Origin: Phocoena phocoena
Lineage: Eukaryota; Chordata; Mammalia; Artiodactyla; Phocoenidae
Direction of reading: 5' to 3'
DNA: 64,000 bases
NCBI RefSeq assembly: GCF_963924675.1
Contig: NC_089222.1
Coordinates: 135,682,281 to 135,746,280 of the forward strand
Shown here: positions 49,862 through 61,539 of the stretch, one piece after another
Position numbering within the stretch: position 1 is the stretch's first letter
How the letters are laid out: every line of letters starts with the position of its first letter
Notes under the pieces: model-generated
Seen by the model: the letters and a program-made list of their open reading frames with translations, nothing else
Told to the model about the DNA's origin: nothing
Database searches by the model: none
Program-made: the position numbers and the translations under genes

Positions 49862-50187
49862 CTTTTTTAAAAATTAATTTATTTTTGGCTGCATTGGGTC
49901 TTCGTTGCTGCGCGCGGGCTTTTCTCTAGTTGCTTCGAGCGGGGGCTACTCTTCGTTGTGGTGCGTGGGCTTCTCATTGCGATGGCTTCTCTTGTTTAAA
50001 GAGCACGGGCTCTGGGTGCGTGGGCTTCAGCAGCTGTGGCTCATAGGCTCTAGAGCGCAGGCTCAGTAGTTGTGATGCACGGGCTTAGTTGTTCCGTGGC
50101 ACGTGGGATCTTCCCGGACCAGGGTTCGAACCCGGGTCGTCTGCATTGGCAGGTGGATTCTTAACCACTGTGCCACCAGGGAATTCC
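49862..50187 (-). mobile_element. CHR-type tRNA SINE, long form
   Basis: Antisense long copy beginning at the T run and ending gccaccagggaattcc. Box B-like ggttcgaaccc is well kept at about 50123. The target duplication ctcccactatg (50188-50198) pairs with ctctcactatg (49626-49636) across both SINEs, one mismatch. Confidence 0.93.
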
Positions 50188-50301
50188 CTCCCACTATGTC
50201 TTTATTTCCACCTTCCACCTGTTTGTTCCTAGTTCCTTGACCATATACATCTCTGTTTTTGACTAACACGATATGCTTAACTTTATTATGTATCTCTGCC
50301 T

Positions 50302-50360
50302 TTATATATATATATATATATATACATTATATATATGCGTTTTATATATATATATATATG
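50302..50360. repeat. (TA)n microsatellite, two blocks
   Basis: Two long AT-alternating blocks separated by cattatatatatgcgtt. Able to form cruciforms and probably unstable in length. Confidence 0.92.
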
Positions 50361-51644
50361 CTGTTTTTGTTTTTGCAATGAAGATCTTATTTCTCCTTGA
50401 ATTTTATTTCATTTTTTGGTTTAATCCTTTCTTCCTTCCTAGTTGAATTAAGTACAGTTAGTAACTTCCATCTCTCATCTATCTTTCCATTTATTCTTTG
50501 ATGTACATATTCATCAAACATTTATCGAATGCATCCTGTGTGCCAGGTTCTTTGCATCTCCAGCATCTAGTAAAGATGAATAGGAAGCAACCTTGAAGAG
50601 GCTTTGTTAGGGAAGGACATGTACTTCTAAATGATTACACTTGCAAGATAGGATTAGGGGAGGAAAGGCACACTTTTCCTAGGAAGTAGCTGAATCTCGA
50701 CGGGTGTTTTGATCCCTTCAGTTCCTCTGTGCTTTTATGCCCTTTCTCCTCCCTGCTCTTTGGAGCAGTGTAGTCCCGTAAGTACCTTCCTCCCACCACT
50801 TGAGTAATACACACCACTGCAGTGGCTTAGTTGGTGATGACACTTTTGGTGTGTTGTTCAGCAAGGTATGCAAATCTGACTGTCTTGCCAAAGCCCAAGT
50901 TTCTGATTATTTCGAGGCATATTTTTAAAAAATTTCTCCTAATCCAGTCAGACTGATATTTTTGCTAAACCCATACACTGATGCTTAGAAGATTCACAGA
51001 ATCTAAATTGGCTTTTCTCATAACGCTTTTGTCTCTACTGTCAATATCCTTTGCTGATTCTTACCTCCTTGGTCTCCCTGTCATTCCAGTGCTGTCCCCC
51101 TTCTACTCTCTGAACAGGATGAAATATAAGGCGGAGGCAGTGAACTGAATTGTGCATGAAGGAGAGCAATCAACAAGACAGGTACAGCTCCATGATGTCT
51201 ACCTGATGCCTGCTCTCACTATCAGTTTCATGAGCTGTGGCATTTCATTTACTTGCTGCCATAGTAACCAGGACTCCTGCCAATCTTCTTGTTTCCCATC
51301 TTTTATTCATCTGTAAGTGCATCTGGAGGGGAATGAGGAGGAAAGAAATGGAAATCTCCCAGTAAAAGGATTGTGGATTTTGGAATGTTCTCAGAGTAGC
51401 AAACATGGGTACCTTAATTTTGGCATTTTCCCAGCTGTTCAGGCAGTATTAACCACAAGTAGTCACCTGTTGTGATTGTCATTTCACATTCAGGGAGGGC
51501 TCCATTATTACTGTGAGAAAAGTGGAGCATTTATGTTCCTTAAATTAGAGTTGAAGGAGATCATTGCTGAAAATCCTTTATAAACTACAGTTCAGCCAGA
51601 ATCATTCATCTTTGGAGTGGTGAGAGGCTAGCCAGCTTCCTACT
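50361..51644. other. intron sequence, no gene seen
   Basis: No supported gene or named repeat, apart from a possible weak MIR/L2 trace at 50490-50560. Confidence 0.45.
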
Positions 51645-51805
51645 AGAATGTGGTTTTCACCTTTGTCCACACCTGGGGAGCTTTGAAAAATCCTAGTGCC
51701 CAAGATTTTTGAATCCCCAATAGACCAATAGAATCAAAATATCTGAGGATGAGACATAGGCATCTTATTTTAAAAGCGCCCCAGACGATTCTAATGTGCT
51801 CTAGA
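51645..51805. repeat. MER5A-type hAT DNA transposon relic
   Basis: acacctggggagctttgaaa, then aaatatctgaggatgagaca, ggcatcttattttaaaagcg and ccccagacgattctaatgtg follow the MER5A consensus from memory. Confidence 0.75.
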
Positions 51806-52275
51806 GGAATGCCTTGGTAATTTTGCCCTTTTCCTTTGACTTACCCGAATCACAAAGGGAATGGTTGGTTATATGCAAATGAGCCGCCACTTTTGGCCTT
51901 AAATGGCCTCTGAATGACATTCTTTGAGTTGAGACCTTGGAAAGAAGTGGGTTTATTAAGGAACAAAACTGCATTATGGTTGAACTACTCATGTTTACTG
52001 ATAACCTAGGCACATAAGTAATTGACAACTAGTAAATTCATGTGAAGTTGGATCTCATGTAATCATGACTTCCTTCTTGCTCTCTGTGTTAGTTCTTTAA
52101 CTTTATTCATTTATAGCCTTTTGATACCAATGCCGGTATTTATGTCTCTATGTGGACTAGCTGCAGGGGTCCCTTGGATGCCCATTGCATTTAAGGTAAG
52201 TCCAGTTTGTGATTTAAAGACATTCTGCCTACCTTGCAGCTGAAGGTACTTTACCGATCATCCTATTATTTTTTA

Positions 52276-52490
52276 TTTATTTATTTATTTTTTGCGGTAC
52301 GCGGGCCTCTCACTGCTGTGGCCTCTCCCATTGCGGAGCACAGGCTCCAGACGCGCAGGCTCAGCGGCCGCGGCTCACGGGCCTAGCCGTTCCGCGGCAT
52401 GGCATGTGGGATCTTCCTGGACCGGGGCACGAACCTGTGTCCCCTGCGTCGGCAGGTGGACTCTCAACCACTGCGCCCCCAGGAAAGCCC
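52276..52490 (-). mobile_element. CHR-type tRNA SINE (short form)
   Basis: Antisense copy with tail (TTTA)n, gcggtacgcgggcctctcac and end aggaaagcccc. A small duplication (ggcatggcatg) is seen near 52396-52406. Target duplication catcctattattttt at 52259-52273 (approximate edge with the tail) and 52491-52505. Confidence 0.93.
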
Positions 52491-52505
52491 CATCCTATTA
52501 TTTTT

Positions 52506-53329
52506 ATATTTGCAAATTCAGCCATGCTACGAACTGTGACTCTACTTCATTTGCACTTTGCTGTTGGCACGGCATTAATCTATGCTGAATCTGGCAGTCG
52601 TTGGACCCTTATTCCTCTGATTTTTTTCTTCCATTCTTCCCTGGGTTCTTTTTATTTTCATCATATCATCCAAAGAATACATTTTGGTGTCAGATTTCCC
52701 AGATCTCAAGAATCTGAGTCTTGGCTGCATGGCAGTAGAATGGGCAGGCCCCTCTTATTTTTCACATCATCTTGCTTTCATTGGCTGTTGTGTTTTCAAG
52801 GCCACAGTTGGCCTTTTCCCATCACATCTCTTTGGTCTGCTCTGATTCTAGGATCAGAGATCAGAGATCTCTGGGCTCCTGACTTCGAGATTCCAGTTTT
52901 TCCTCTGATTCCCAAGAGACAGAGCAGCCAGGTGTAAGAGCTCATGATGCTGGAAGTATAGCTTACAAAGCTCTTTCAGTAACCGCTGAAAAGCTATCCA
53001 TCTACACCTCCCTGATTATTATATTTTTTAAAACGTATATGGATATGGAATCAGTATGGATATGGCATGAGTTCTAAATGTTGAGGCATAGTTTCAGGGC
53101 TTTGACACAGAATTCACAAACTGTGGCATCTAGTAAGATAGCAATTGGCATAGACTCAGGGGAAGAAATTCTTAAAACAGAAAACTGAATTCGCTCCCTC
53201 CCCCACCCCAAAAGTTTTAAAATCACCTTTTCATTGCTCATTGTGAGAGAAATCAGATAATAAAGTGCAGAAAGAAGAGAACAGAATACTCCTCTCATCT
53301 TACTACCTAAGGAAAACTGGTATCATTTA
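52506..53329. other. intron sequence, no gene seen
   Basis: An open stretch up to 52937 has no recognisable protein features. A local repeat of atcagag occurs at 52853-52866. Confidence 0.5.
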
Positions 53330-53745
53330 GCTGTATATTCATCCAGACTTTTAAAATATATGTATCTTAGTACTTTTTTTCTTTTGGAAAAAACTGGACT
53401 GACCCTACATGCTGGGTTTTTTTCTTTATTTTATTATTATAATATTTTCGTGTCAGTATGTAAGGATCAGCATTCCTTTTGTTTTAATGGCTGCATAGTA
53501 CTTGTTCAATCAGTAAAAATAATTTATTGAACCAGACTCCTATTAATGAAGAACTACATTTCCATTTATTCACTATCCTAATAATTTTGTGGTATTTTCA
53601 TAGCTAAATCCTTGTGCGTGGGTATGACAGTTTTCATAGAGCAATTTCCTAGAAGTGGCTGTAGCATTGAAGGCATACATATTTTAAACTAATATATATT
53701 GCCAAATTGCCCTCCAGAAAGTTTACGTTTTTACTAAAAGTGTGT
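53330..53745 (-). repeat. old L1 fragment (end of ORF2 / 3' UTR)
   Basis: Reverse complement of the L1 ORF2 end: taatggctgcatagtacttg, gcaatttcctagaagtggct and attgccaaattgccctccag in the usual order. Confidence 0.7.
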
Positions 53746-53869
53746 TTGAAGAAACTAAATCTTAACGTTCTGGGCAAAAAAAATATTGCCGCGAGTGGAA
53801 AAAAGCAATGACTTCTACCTGTACCGAGTACAGTGTCCACATTGATTCTACCCCAAATATAAATTCCAT

Positions 53870-54090
53870 CAGAACCTTCTTAATCCAGACCTGCTCTGAG
53901 AGGACCCTAACTAACGCTCCTTCTACCTCTTGAAGAGGTGTTCTTCAGCCTTTAGAGTCTGGCTGAGGCCTGCCATCTCCAAACCACCAGTCAGAAGTGT
54001 TTCACCCTCCCTTTATTAGTTACTTACGTGTGTCTGCATATCTACATCACAGACTTCTAAAGGGCAGGGACTTTGTGTTTCATATCCCCG
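53870..54090 (+). repeat. possible L2 LINE relic
   Basis: Ends with ttctaaagggcagggacttt, as in the L2 3' region. The rest is weak. Confidence 0.4.
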
Positions 54091-54437
54091 TGGCCATCCT
54101 TTTGGAGGTGGATTTCACAGTGAGCAACTTGGAAATACCTGTCTTGAGGGAGGCACTTTGAGAGGAATGTTTGTGGATAGCTATTAGGTTGAGCCTTAAG
54201 AAATGGTCAGTATTTGGACTGTTCTTGATCCTTCCAAATGGCAGTTTCGTAAGGTTCAACCTATATTTCTGATACCCACAGAGTGTGATATATTTATAAG
54301 AAGTCATCCAGTTTGTACTCACTCCATTTCCAGATGTGGATGTATACACCTTCTCTTTTACAGCTGATTTATGCCATTAAGATTATTTTTAAATTGTTCT
54401 GCAATGGAGAGTTCTAGATGCCCCCACATACTTGTTT

Positions 54438-54479
54438 CTCATGAATATGAGTGTGTATACTGAATATCATATTCATGAG
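54438..54479. repeat. 13-bp perfect inverted repeat (hairpin)
   Basis: ctcatgaatatga (54438-54450) and tcatattcatgag (54467-54479) are exact reverse complements with a 16-base loop. No element boundary is recognised here. Confidence 0.9.
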
Positions 54480-55934
54480 TGCTTTTCACTTAGTACGTGC
54501 TTCAGCAACTCCTAGGGCTCTATTGCTTTAACGGTTAAATGACCACTTGATATGTCTGAACTGTGAATTTGCAGTATTTAACATTATTTTAAAATTTTGA
54601 GATATTTTCGGTTTGCAGAGTACACAACAGTGGCTTATAAAAAGAAACAGGTTTTCACCTCATTAGAGTATTTGTTACTTTCCCAGTACACTTGATGTGT
54701 ATTGGTTCCCGTCTCTTCTCCTGTCCTCTCCCCCGCTTTTTAAAGTCTGTTAAGTCTTTGTTCATAGTTATTTTATATATTTTTAAATAAATGGTTTAAT
54801 GATTCATGGGCAAAGTAGTAGAGCAGTTAGAAGATCTCAAGTGTTTTCTATCGTTGACCTTTAAAAAATCTTTGAGTTACTTTTCTAGTCACTTAACCTA
54901 CAAGTTATATAGTGTATAATAGTTCATCATAGGTAAGTATACTCATGTTCCAGCATGTATTTATGTATCTTTACTTTTTTTAGTGTTCTAGACTTGCCCT
55001 TACTGAATTTTATTCTAATTTTTAAAATAGCTTCTGTGCTTAGTAATTTTTATCCTTAATTACTGGGAGGACTGCAGCTCTTGATTCAATAAATTGTGGG
55101 GCAAAGAGGTTCTACTGAGTCATAAAAATATTTGATAAAACAATTCCCATGGAATCATTCCCAAAGTTGGGCTCTGTAGATGTTAGGGCTGGCACCTCAC
55201 ACATTTTGAGGTAGGTGGTGTCCATTCTCTGCTTCCAACTGAGGTCTGCTAGTGGCAGAGCTTTCCCTGGAAGCTGGTTCTTCTGTTGAAAGCTGTGCTC
55301 ACAGATTTTCTTTTTCAAATTGCTGTGAGACTCTCAATGCGGAATTTCCAGGTACATTCTCTCTATTTGGAAATGTAAATTTCAAGGAAATTTTCTTAAG
55401 GAGATTAACCTTGGAGTTAAGATGCAGGGTCGGTTGGGAAAGGCTTTTACATTTACATTTTCACAGGTTTTGACAGTTTTCTGACCTGGCTCCATCTTCC
55501 CTAAATCCTGCTTGCTCCTGGGAGTTGCACTACTCTTTGTAGAGTGAGAAGGGTGAGGGGTAGGTAGATGCTTCACGCCATTAAATGTTGTGGATTCTAT
55601 GTGGTTTTCATTTCCTGGTGGGCCGTGAGGGTGTTGTCGTGATAGCTGGGTGCACCCTAGGGCCACTGGTTCAAAACCGTCTTTGCCAGAGAGTCTAATT
55701 TACAAGATAATTTTGTTGAAAAGCTTCTCTTCTGGGATGAAAATAAGTTTAATTAGATTAAACACTGGTCGTTGACCGATGGTGTTTATGATAGTCCCAT
55801 GAATTCTTAGCTTATAAATAACCTTACTGAATGGGGATTTTATTTGAGGGGCAAGTAGAGATGTCCTTCCTTTTATTTTCCTCATCTCCTTGCTCTTTAT
55901 TCTTTTTTATAGAAACTTTGCCCATTAGAATCCC
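54480..55934. other. intron sequence, no gene seen
   Basis: No supported gene or named repeat. Confidence 0.5.
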
Positions 55935-56110
55935 TAGAACTGCAGTTTGCAAAATGTGATCTGAGGAGCCTTGGACTTCCCAGAGACCTTTTCAGGGGGT
56001 CACTGCAAAAGCAATAGTGGGTAAAACAGCTGGTGCCTTCACATAAATCTAGGCACCACCACCAAACTTTACTAGTAGTGTATTCCTCACCACCATGCAA
56101 TTGTAGTGTT
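55935..56110. repeat. probable hAT-like DNA transposon relic
   Basis: gtttgcaaaatgtgatctga, then gagaccttttcagggggtca and gcaaaagcaatagtgggtaa resemble an old mammalian DNA transposon that I know only by consensus wording. Family uncertain. Confidence 0.45.
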
Positions 56111-57289
56111 TGTAAAAAGGCGGTTGCACTTCAGAATGTCCTTCAGAATGATGAGTGGTGCCAGAATAGTATTGGAATTTAATCTCAGCAGGGCCTTTAG
56201 AAGTCGAAAAGTCTAACTTCCCACCTGGTGCAAAGATTGAAATGACGGTCTTCCCATATCTTTGCATTTCGAGTGATGGGAAGGTCAGTTCTTTACAAGG
56301 CAGCCTATTTCACTCTCATATAGCTGTAATTTTCAGAAATGTGTTCTTGTTTATACATCAATGCTCTGTTTCTCTGTAATTTTTACCTTTTGATTCCAGT
56401 TTCTCAGTGTCCAATCCAAATAAAACATACCTATCTTTTACATAGTAGCCCTGAAAATATTTGAAGTTAGCTGTTGGGTTTTCCCAAAGCCTTCTTTTGT
56501 AGCCTGAACACCAGTAGGTCCAGTAATTAATAATAATAATATCAAAATTTGGTTTTAATTTTGTCTAGGATGAACTTTCTTTCTTTAAGTATTGTTTAGT
56601 GTAAATTCTTTGGATAGTATTATATCTTATCACAGATAATTAGAACAATCCAGGTTTAACCTTTATGCTTATGTATGTTAGTACTTTATATTTCTGAAAT
56701 ACATGAAATATTTAGTTTCACTTCTATCAGATGAATTCTGGATTCTTTTAAACCGTAGTATTGGTATTAACAGCGTTTTGGCACTACATGAAATAAACAG
56801 AAAAACGCTAGTACTGTAATGTTGCTTCAGTATTATGGTCACTACCCTGATAGTGAGGTATGTTGTATATGAAAAGTGGCTTCAAATTGTATTAGAGAAA
56901 CGAGGAAACTTCCAGTCCCTCAGGGGGGAAAATGAGAGTAAGTAAGCAAGAGACCCTCTTGGGGAGGTACATTTGATAACGCTAATTTATTCAACCACCA
57001 TTTCTAGCGCCCGCTCCGGACTCTTGTAGATTTGGGGAGTACAGTTGTGTACAAGATAGACAAAAGTGCTTGCTCTCCTGAAGCTTACATTCCTGTGATG
57101 AAAGGATATTCATAAATTGCTGTGTAGAAGTAAATGAGAATGACATAAAAAGTCCCTGAGGTGGGTGGGGCACTCTGGGGTGATGAGGATATCAGAAGAA
57201 AAGAGAGACTTTTTAAAAACTTTGTGCCCCCAGGATATTTTGAGAATTGTGACATAAATGTTGTTTGTGAGAGGCTTATAGAGACAGAA
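56111..57289. other. intron sequence, no gene seen
   Basis: No supported gene. The part 56970-57120 resembles the L2/MIR-type gcttacattcctgtgatga wording, weakly. Confidence 0.45.
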
Positions 57290-57450
57290 AATTTGTTGAG
57301 AACCACTAATTTAGCACATGAGGAAACTGAGGCACAACTTTAAAATGGATACATTTTAATAATCTATTATTAAATGTAATAATTTAAAGAGTGGCATAGC
57401 ATTAGTGAAGGAGCTGCGACTGGAGTCCAGGTTTCCTAGTTCCCGTTCAC
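57290..57450 (-). repeat. MIR SINE relic
   Basis: gcacatgaggaaactgaggc, then ctgcgactggagtccaggtt follow reverse-complement MIR. Confidence 0.6.
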
Positions 57451-58084
57451 ATTTCATTCACTGTTTCTTTTCCATACTTTTTTTGTCCAAGTGAACGTTT
57501 TTGGCTCTCCAATCTGTGCTGTAACAGAATTGTGTTTCATTGACATATGGTGGGTTGGAGGAAAGTCTTAAGGAGCTGCTTTCAGATGGGGTGAGAGAAG
57601 CCCGTAAGGAGCACATGCGCACAACCTCTCTTAGAATAGTTGGAATTAAAGGGTTCAGAGACCTTGTAAATGAGAATTACGCCAGCAAGATCGTGTGCTT
57701 CCTGTAGACCATATGTTTTTACAAATTGAACATTGTGCTGTGTTGAGCAGAGCTTTTTTTTTTTCTTTTGGAAGCCTAAAATTTTTATTTTAATAGACTA
57801 AGAAGTTTCACCAATGAGGGAAGTTGAAAGCCTGGATTGATTAGATTAGGAGCTTGGTGGGTGGAATGGTGATTTTGTAGAATCCCTTCTGAATCCTGTG
57901 GTGATTTGAACAGTCAGGCTGATGTTCCTTATTAGATTGGCGCCCTGTGTTTCTGCCTGCGGACCCATCCCATGGGGAACTCACTGTCTGTAGCTCAGTG
58001 GCCCAGGCTCATGGTATTATCTGTGGTACATTTTAGGGTGAGTGGATTGAGGCCTTGCCAGCTTCCCTCAGTCCATTACACCGT
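57451..58084. other. intron sequence, no gene seen
   Basis: Contains a T run at 57750-57763. No supported gene or named repeat. Confidence 0.5.
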
Positions 58085-58290
58085 AGAGCAGAGGTTGGCC
58101 AGATAGTAACTAGTTTAGACTTTGAGGGTCATATAGTCTCTGCTGTAATTTCAAGTCTGCTTTTAGCATGAAAGCAGCCATGGACACTATGTAAATGCAT
58201 GAGCTGGCTGTGTTCCAGTAGAACTTTATTTGCGAAAGGAGGTAGTGAGCTAGATTTGGCCCACAGGCCCTGGATTGCTGACCCGTGACT
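58085..58290 (+). repeat. hAT-Charlie DNA transposon relic (MER1-like)
   Basis: gcagaggttggccagatagt, then tttgagggtcatatagtctc, catgaaagcagccatggaca, gctggctgtgttccagtaga and gatttggcccacaggcc follow the consensus. Opposite orientation to 17211-17453. Confidence 0.75.
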
Positions 58291-58696
58291 TAAGAGTGAT
58301 GAGGTAGGTATATGGGACTAGTTGAGCAGCTCCCTTAATAAACAGGAAGTCTTTTAACCCCTCCTTCATCTTTTTAACTTTTGGGTCATTTGAATTACAG
58401 TGAAATGAATGTGGCCATTCAAACAGTCTGCAATTTGACCTTGACATGCCGAAGTTAAAATGTGTTTTGATATTTTCCCAAGTTACATTCTTGTTAGGTG
58501 GCCTTTCCCCTTTTTTGGACAGAAGCAAATCTTATTATACAAGCTCTTACTTCAGAAGAGGATGCTCCATGTTTCATACTGTAAACTCTTCAGTTGGAAT
58601 TTAAACAAGAGGCATTGAGATATATTCCTTTTTAATCGGGCAACACTGAATTAAAATTTATGATTTGGGTAGCTAATCAGAAGACTGTAATCAAAG

Positions 58697-58700
58697 TGTG

Positions 58701-58739
<39 letters not shown>

Positions 58740-58741
58740 TG
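58697..58741. repeat. (GT)n microsatellite
   Basis: About 17 uninterrupted GT units; likely polymorphic. Confidence 0.95.
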
Positions 58742-59454
58742 TTCTCCCTTACCCATTCTTTATTTGGATAGACTGTTCATCTACTTATCATAAGTTAATT
58801 GATGCAATATCGAGTCAAGAAATAGCATTTTTAATGAAATGAAATATTACCCTGCTGTTAGTAATGAGGTTTCTGCAAAATACTGAAATGTCTGTGAACT
58901 AATGAAATGTGAGAAGAATTTAGGCTGTTTGATTTAGAACTATATAAAAATATTTGTTTACAATCGTAAGGAGAAATTGCCATAGACTTTTTACCTAGTT
59001 AGTGTTAATGCAAAGAGATTTTGGCCCTTATTTTTGTTTTCAGGAAGTTTCTGTTTATCATGAGGCTGCTTAAATATATAAATACACATAATTTTCAGTA
59101 GGAATTTAAAAAATCCCTAGTGGGCTACAATATGAAATAAAAGTAGAAATTTTATTTCTACACCTTAAACTAATACTTAGTGCATTCACAGCATTTTAGC
59201 AGTATTTGTCAGAAAGAAAATATACAGGTATATAGTGGATTTTCTTCAGTTACTAGAGTGTACACTTAAAATTGTTCTGCAGTTTTCTTCTCATTTGATC
59301 CAAAATGAGCCACTGGAAGGTAGCCTTTCCTTAAGTTCACTCCTGCATTGAAGATTTCTCTGCTTGCATTTCTTCACTTATGTCTGAGGAGAAGTACTCT
59401 TTTCCTTGCCAGGGTGTCCTCTGGCCTCCTCCCCCGATTTGACTTTTGTCAGTG
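58742..59454. other. intron sequence, no gene seen
   Basis: No supported gene or named repeat. Confidence 0.5.
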
Positions 59455-59610
59455 TTCCTTTTCTTTGCATCAGGCTCTTCCACTTGTTAACTGCCATGTA
59501 ATCTCAAAGTCATGACATCTCTCAGAGGCCCAGTTTCCAAATCTATCAACCTTCTTGGCTCCTTTTTTTGTGTGTGGTGAAGATTAAATATGTACCAATA
59601 AAACACTAGA
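59455..59610 (+). repeat. MIR SINE relic
   Basis: ggctcttccacttgttaact, then tctcagaggcccagtttcca and gtggtgaagattaaatatgt follow MIR order. Confidence 0.6.
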
Positions 59611-59729
59611 TCTGTGTTGATCACGTAGCAGTTACGCAGCAAATCATGTTGGCCATCGATGATGATGTTTAAAACATCCGACATTTTATCCTTCGACTGG
59701 TTCATTCCCCTTTAACTGCTAACTTCCTT

Positions 59730-60900
59730 GTGTTTTCTCTCTCCTCAAAGTTGACTCAAATTTGTTTGCCCCTCAGGCTCTAGAGCTTTCTCTTTCTGTC
59801 ACCTCTACCTTTGCAATCTAGCTTTTAGCCCCATCTTGCTAAGTGACCGTGCAGTCACTGTGCTGTGGTTTTTTTCTTTATCTCCATCCTGTCATTCTGG
59901 AGGCTGCCTCTTCCCTTAGTTTCTGTGACAAGGCAGGTCTGGTTTTCCTTTTGCTGTTTGCTTCTCTGACTTTGAGTCCTCTTGTCAGCCCCCAAATGTT
60001 TGCACTCCCCCCGCACCCCGTTCTGTTGTTGGTCTCTTTTCTTCTCTCCCCACCCCCTCCCTCAGTGCCCTCACTCCTCCCAGGGTTTCAGATAGCCCTT
60101 CTCTGCAGATGACTGTTAAATGTGTAATTCTAGCCTGCCCTGTTGTTTTGAGCTTAAGGTTTACATCTTGAGAGGTCAGCCTGGAGGAACTGTGGGCATC
60201 TCAGACTCAGCATGTCCTAAACCAGAGTCATCTTTTGTGTCCCCAGCCACTTGTCCCCAGATTTCCCTTTAGCTGTTAATAATAACCCCATTCTCCCAGC
60301 CACCACGTTTAGTGCCCCTCTTTTGCCACGCCTCTCCCTCATTTTCCACATTCCGTTAGTTGTGTGTTCTCAAGTTTACCCCTATAAATTGTCTTTTCTT
60401 CCAAAAGTTTTTGGTGTATACATGTGCATAGAGGGCTATCTGGAAGGAAATTCACCAGAATATTTGAAGTCTTTTATCTCTGGATGATGGGATTTTATAT
60501 TGTTTCAATTTTGGTTTTTAGTAACAGGTATTGATTGTTTATATACTTGGACCCAACCTACGATCTTAACTTCTCAGTCCTCCTTGTCCTGTACTTCATC
60601 AGATGGGACTCCTAGCTGTTTTCCTCAATACTTTCTTGTCTCTGCTCTTTTACTCAATGCCTGGTTTGTTTGTTCTTTGCATCTCCCATTGTCATTTTCC
60701 AGGGCTCCCCTCCAGACCGCTTTCTTTAATGGAACCCTTCTTCCAACTGAATGTGCTTTCTCTTTTCATGAGCTCTCTGGTCCCTATGTCACTTCCGGTG
60801 TTCTGCCTTCTGGCCTTCTTACATGGGTTTTTGAGTTCATGTCTTTCTTAGATTGTAAGCTCCATGCGGGCAGAGATTGGGTCTTACTCATCCTTTCTCC
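59730..60900 (+). repeat. L2 LINE relic (late ORF2 to 3' region)
   Basis: ggctgcctcttcccttagtt, ttctgtgacaaggcaggtct, ctcagactcagcatgtccta, ctcctagctgttttcctcaa and attgtaagctccatgcgggc occur in L2 order over 1.2 kb. Old, with gaps. Confidence 0.65.
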
Positions 60901-61224
60901 CTTTTGGTTACAATCTCTCAGTTTTTCTTTGGGAGACAACCCCTTTTCCCACTGACTGTCTGTGGTTTTGGTGAGATGGTCAAAGTGTCCTGCCAAGAGG
61001 ATGCTTTCCCTGGAATTTGAATTTTGAATCATGGGCTACAAGGACTGACAGTGATTGGCGCTGATTCATCCTGGCCAAGGTGCTCTGAAGACAACAGTCA
61101 TTAGTTCCTGCCTCCCAGATCCCTGGAGCTGCTCTGGTCCCTGAACTCTCCGAGGCCTGCTGCTTCAGATTTTCCTTCGTATCTGTGAGCTATCTCATAT
61201 CCTTATGATAAATGTGTCTTTCTC

Positions 61225-61242
61225 TCTCTTTTTTTTTTTTTT
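61225..61242. repeat. poly(T) run
   Basis: Homopolymer upstream of MRPS6 exon 2; no retroposon body recognised next to it. Confidence 0.8.
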
Positions 61243-61399
61243 AAACTTTGTTAGCCAAAAGTAGTTTCTGTTGCTTTTACCCAAAGATCCCTACCAATAG
61301 AGCTGTTATGATTGGAACTGAGCACACTTGATCATTCTAGTTCTTACATTGATTCTGATGTGTGTTTTTCTTCTTTTTAAAAACAAAACCAAAAACCAG

Positions 61400-61539
61400 C
61401 CAGAGACCGCTGCTGCTTTGAAGCGTACACTTGAAACCCTGATGGACAGAGGGGCTGTGGTGAGGAACTTGGAGAACCTGGGCGAGCGTGCGCTTCCTTA
61501 TAGGATCTCCGCCCACAGTCAGCAGCACACCAGGGGAGG
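61400..61539 (+). CDS. MRPS6: MRPS6 coding exon 2 (mitochondrial ribosomal protein S6)
   Basis: Encodes 46 full codons plus two bases, starting [20 protein letters not shown] and ending [11 protein letters not shown]. It continues bS6m residues 16-62 of about 125. The core [20 protein letters not shown] is the strongly conserved S6 segment that contacts rRNA and the S18 partner. Differences from human recalled: A for T, L for I, T for A, V for I, N for D and T for N, all mild. The acceptor is ccag (61396-61399), donor gtaagt (61540-61545). Exon ends in phase 2 as in human, so exon 3 should begin with the last base of a Gly codon and then Tyr. Exon 3 lies outside the window. Confidence 0.95.

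Larger units (their letters stand above)
12025..61399 (+). other. MRPS6: MRPS6 intron 1, about 49 kb, hosting SLC5A3
   Basis: Bounded by donor gtaagt (12025) and acceptor ccag (61396-61399). The pyrimidine tract lies about 20-35 bases upstream of the acceptor (tttttcttcttttt), separated by an A-rich stretch, so the acceptor is not ideal but the coding match is clear. The intron holds the entire SLC5A3 coding exon on the same strand. Confidence 0.9.

Noticed and set aside
4810..52588. Open frames of 65-165 codons inside or across CHR SINEs (e.g. at 6583-6916, 26781-27065, 49435-49929, 52292-52937).
   Set aside because: The GC-rich SINE body is open in several frames on both strands, so similar peptides recur at every copy. 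They are not genes.
59843..60955. Open frames of 80-150 codons.
   Set aside because: They lie in an L2 relic. Frames change several times and there is no intact L2 domain.
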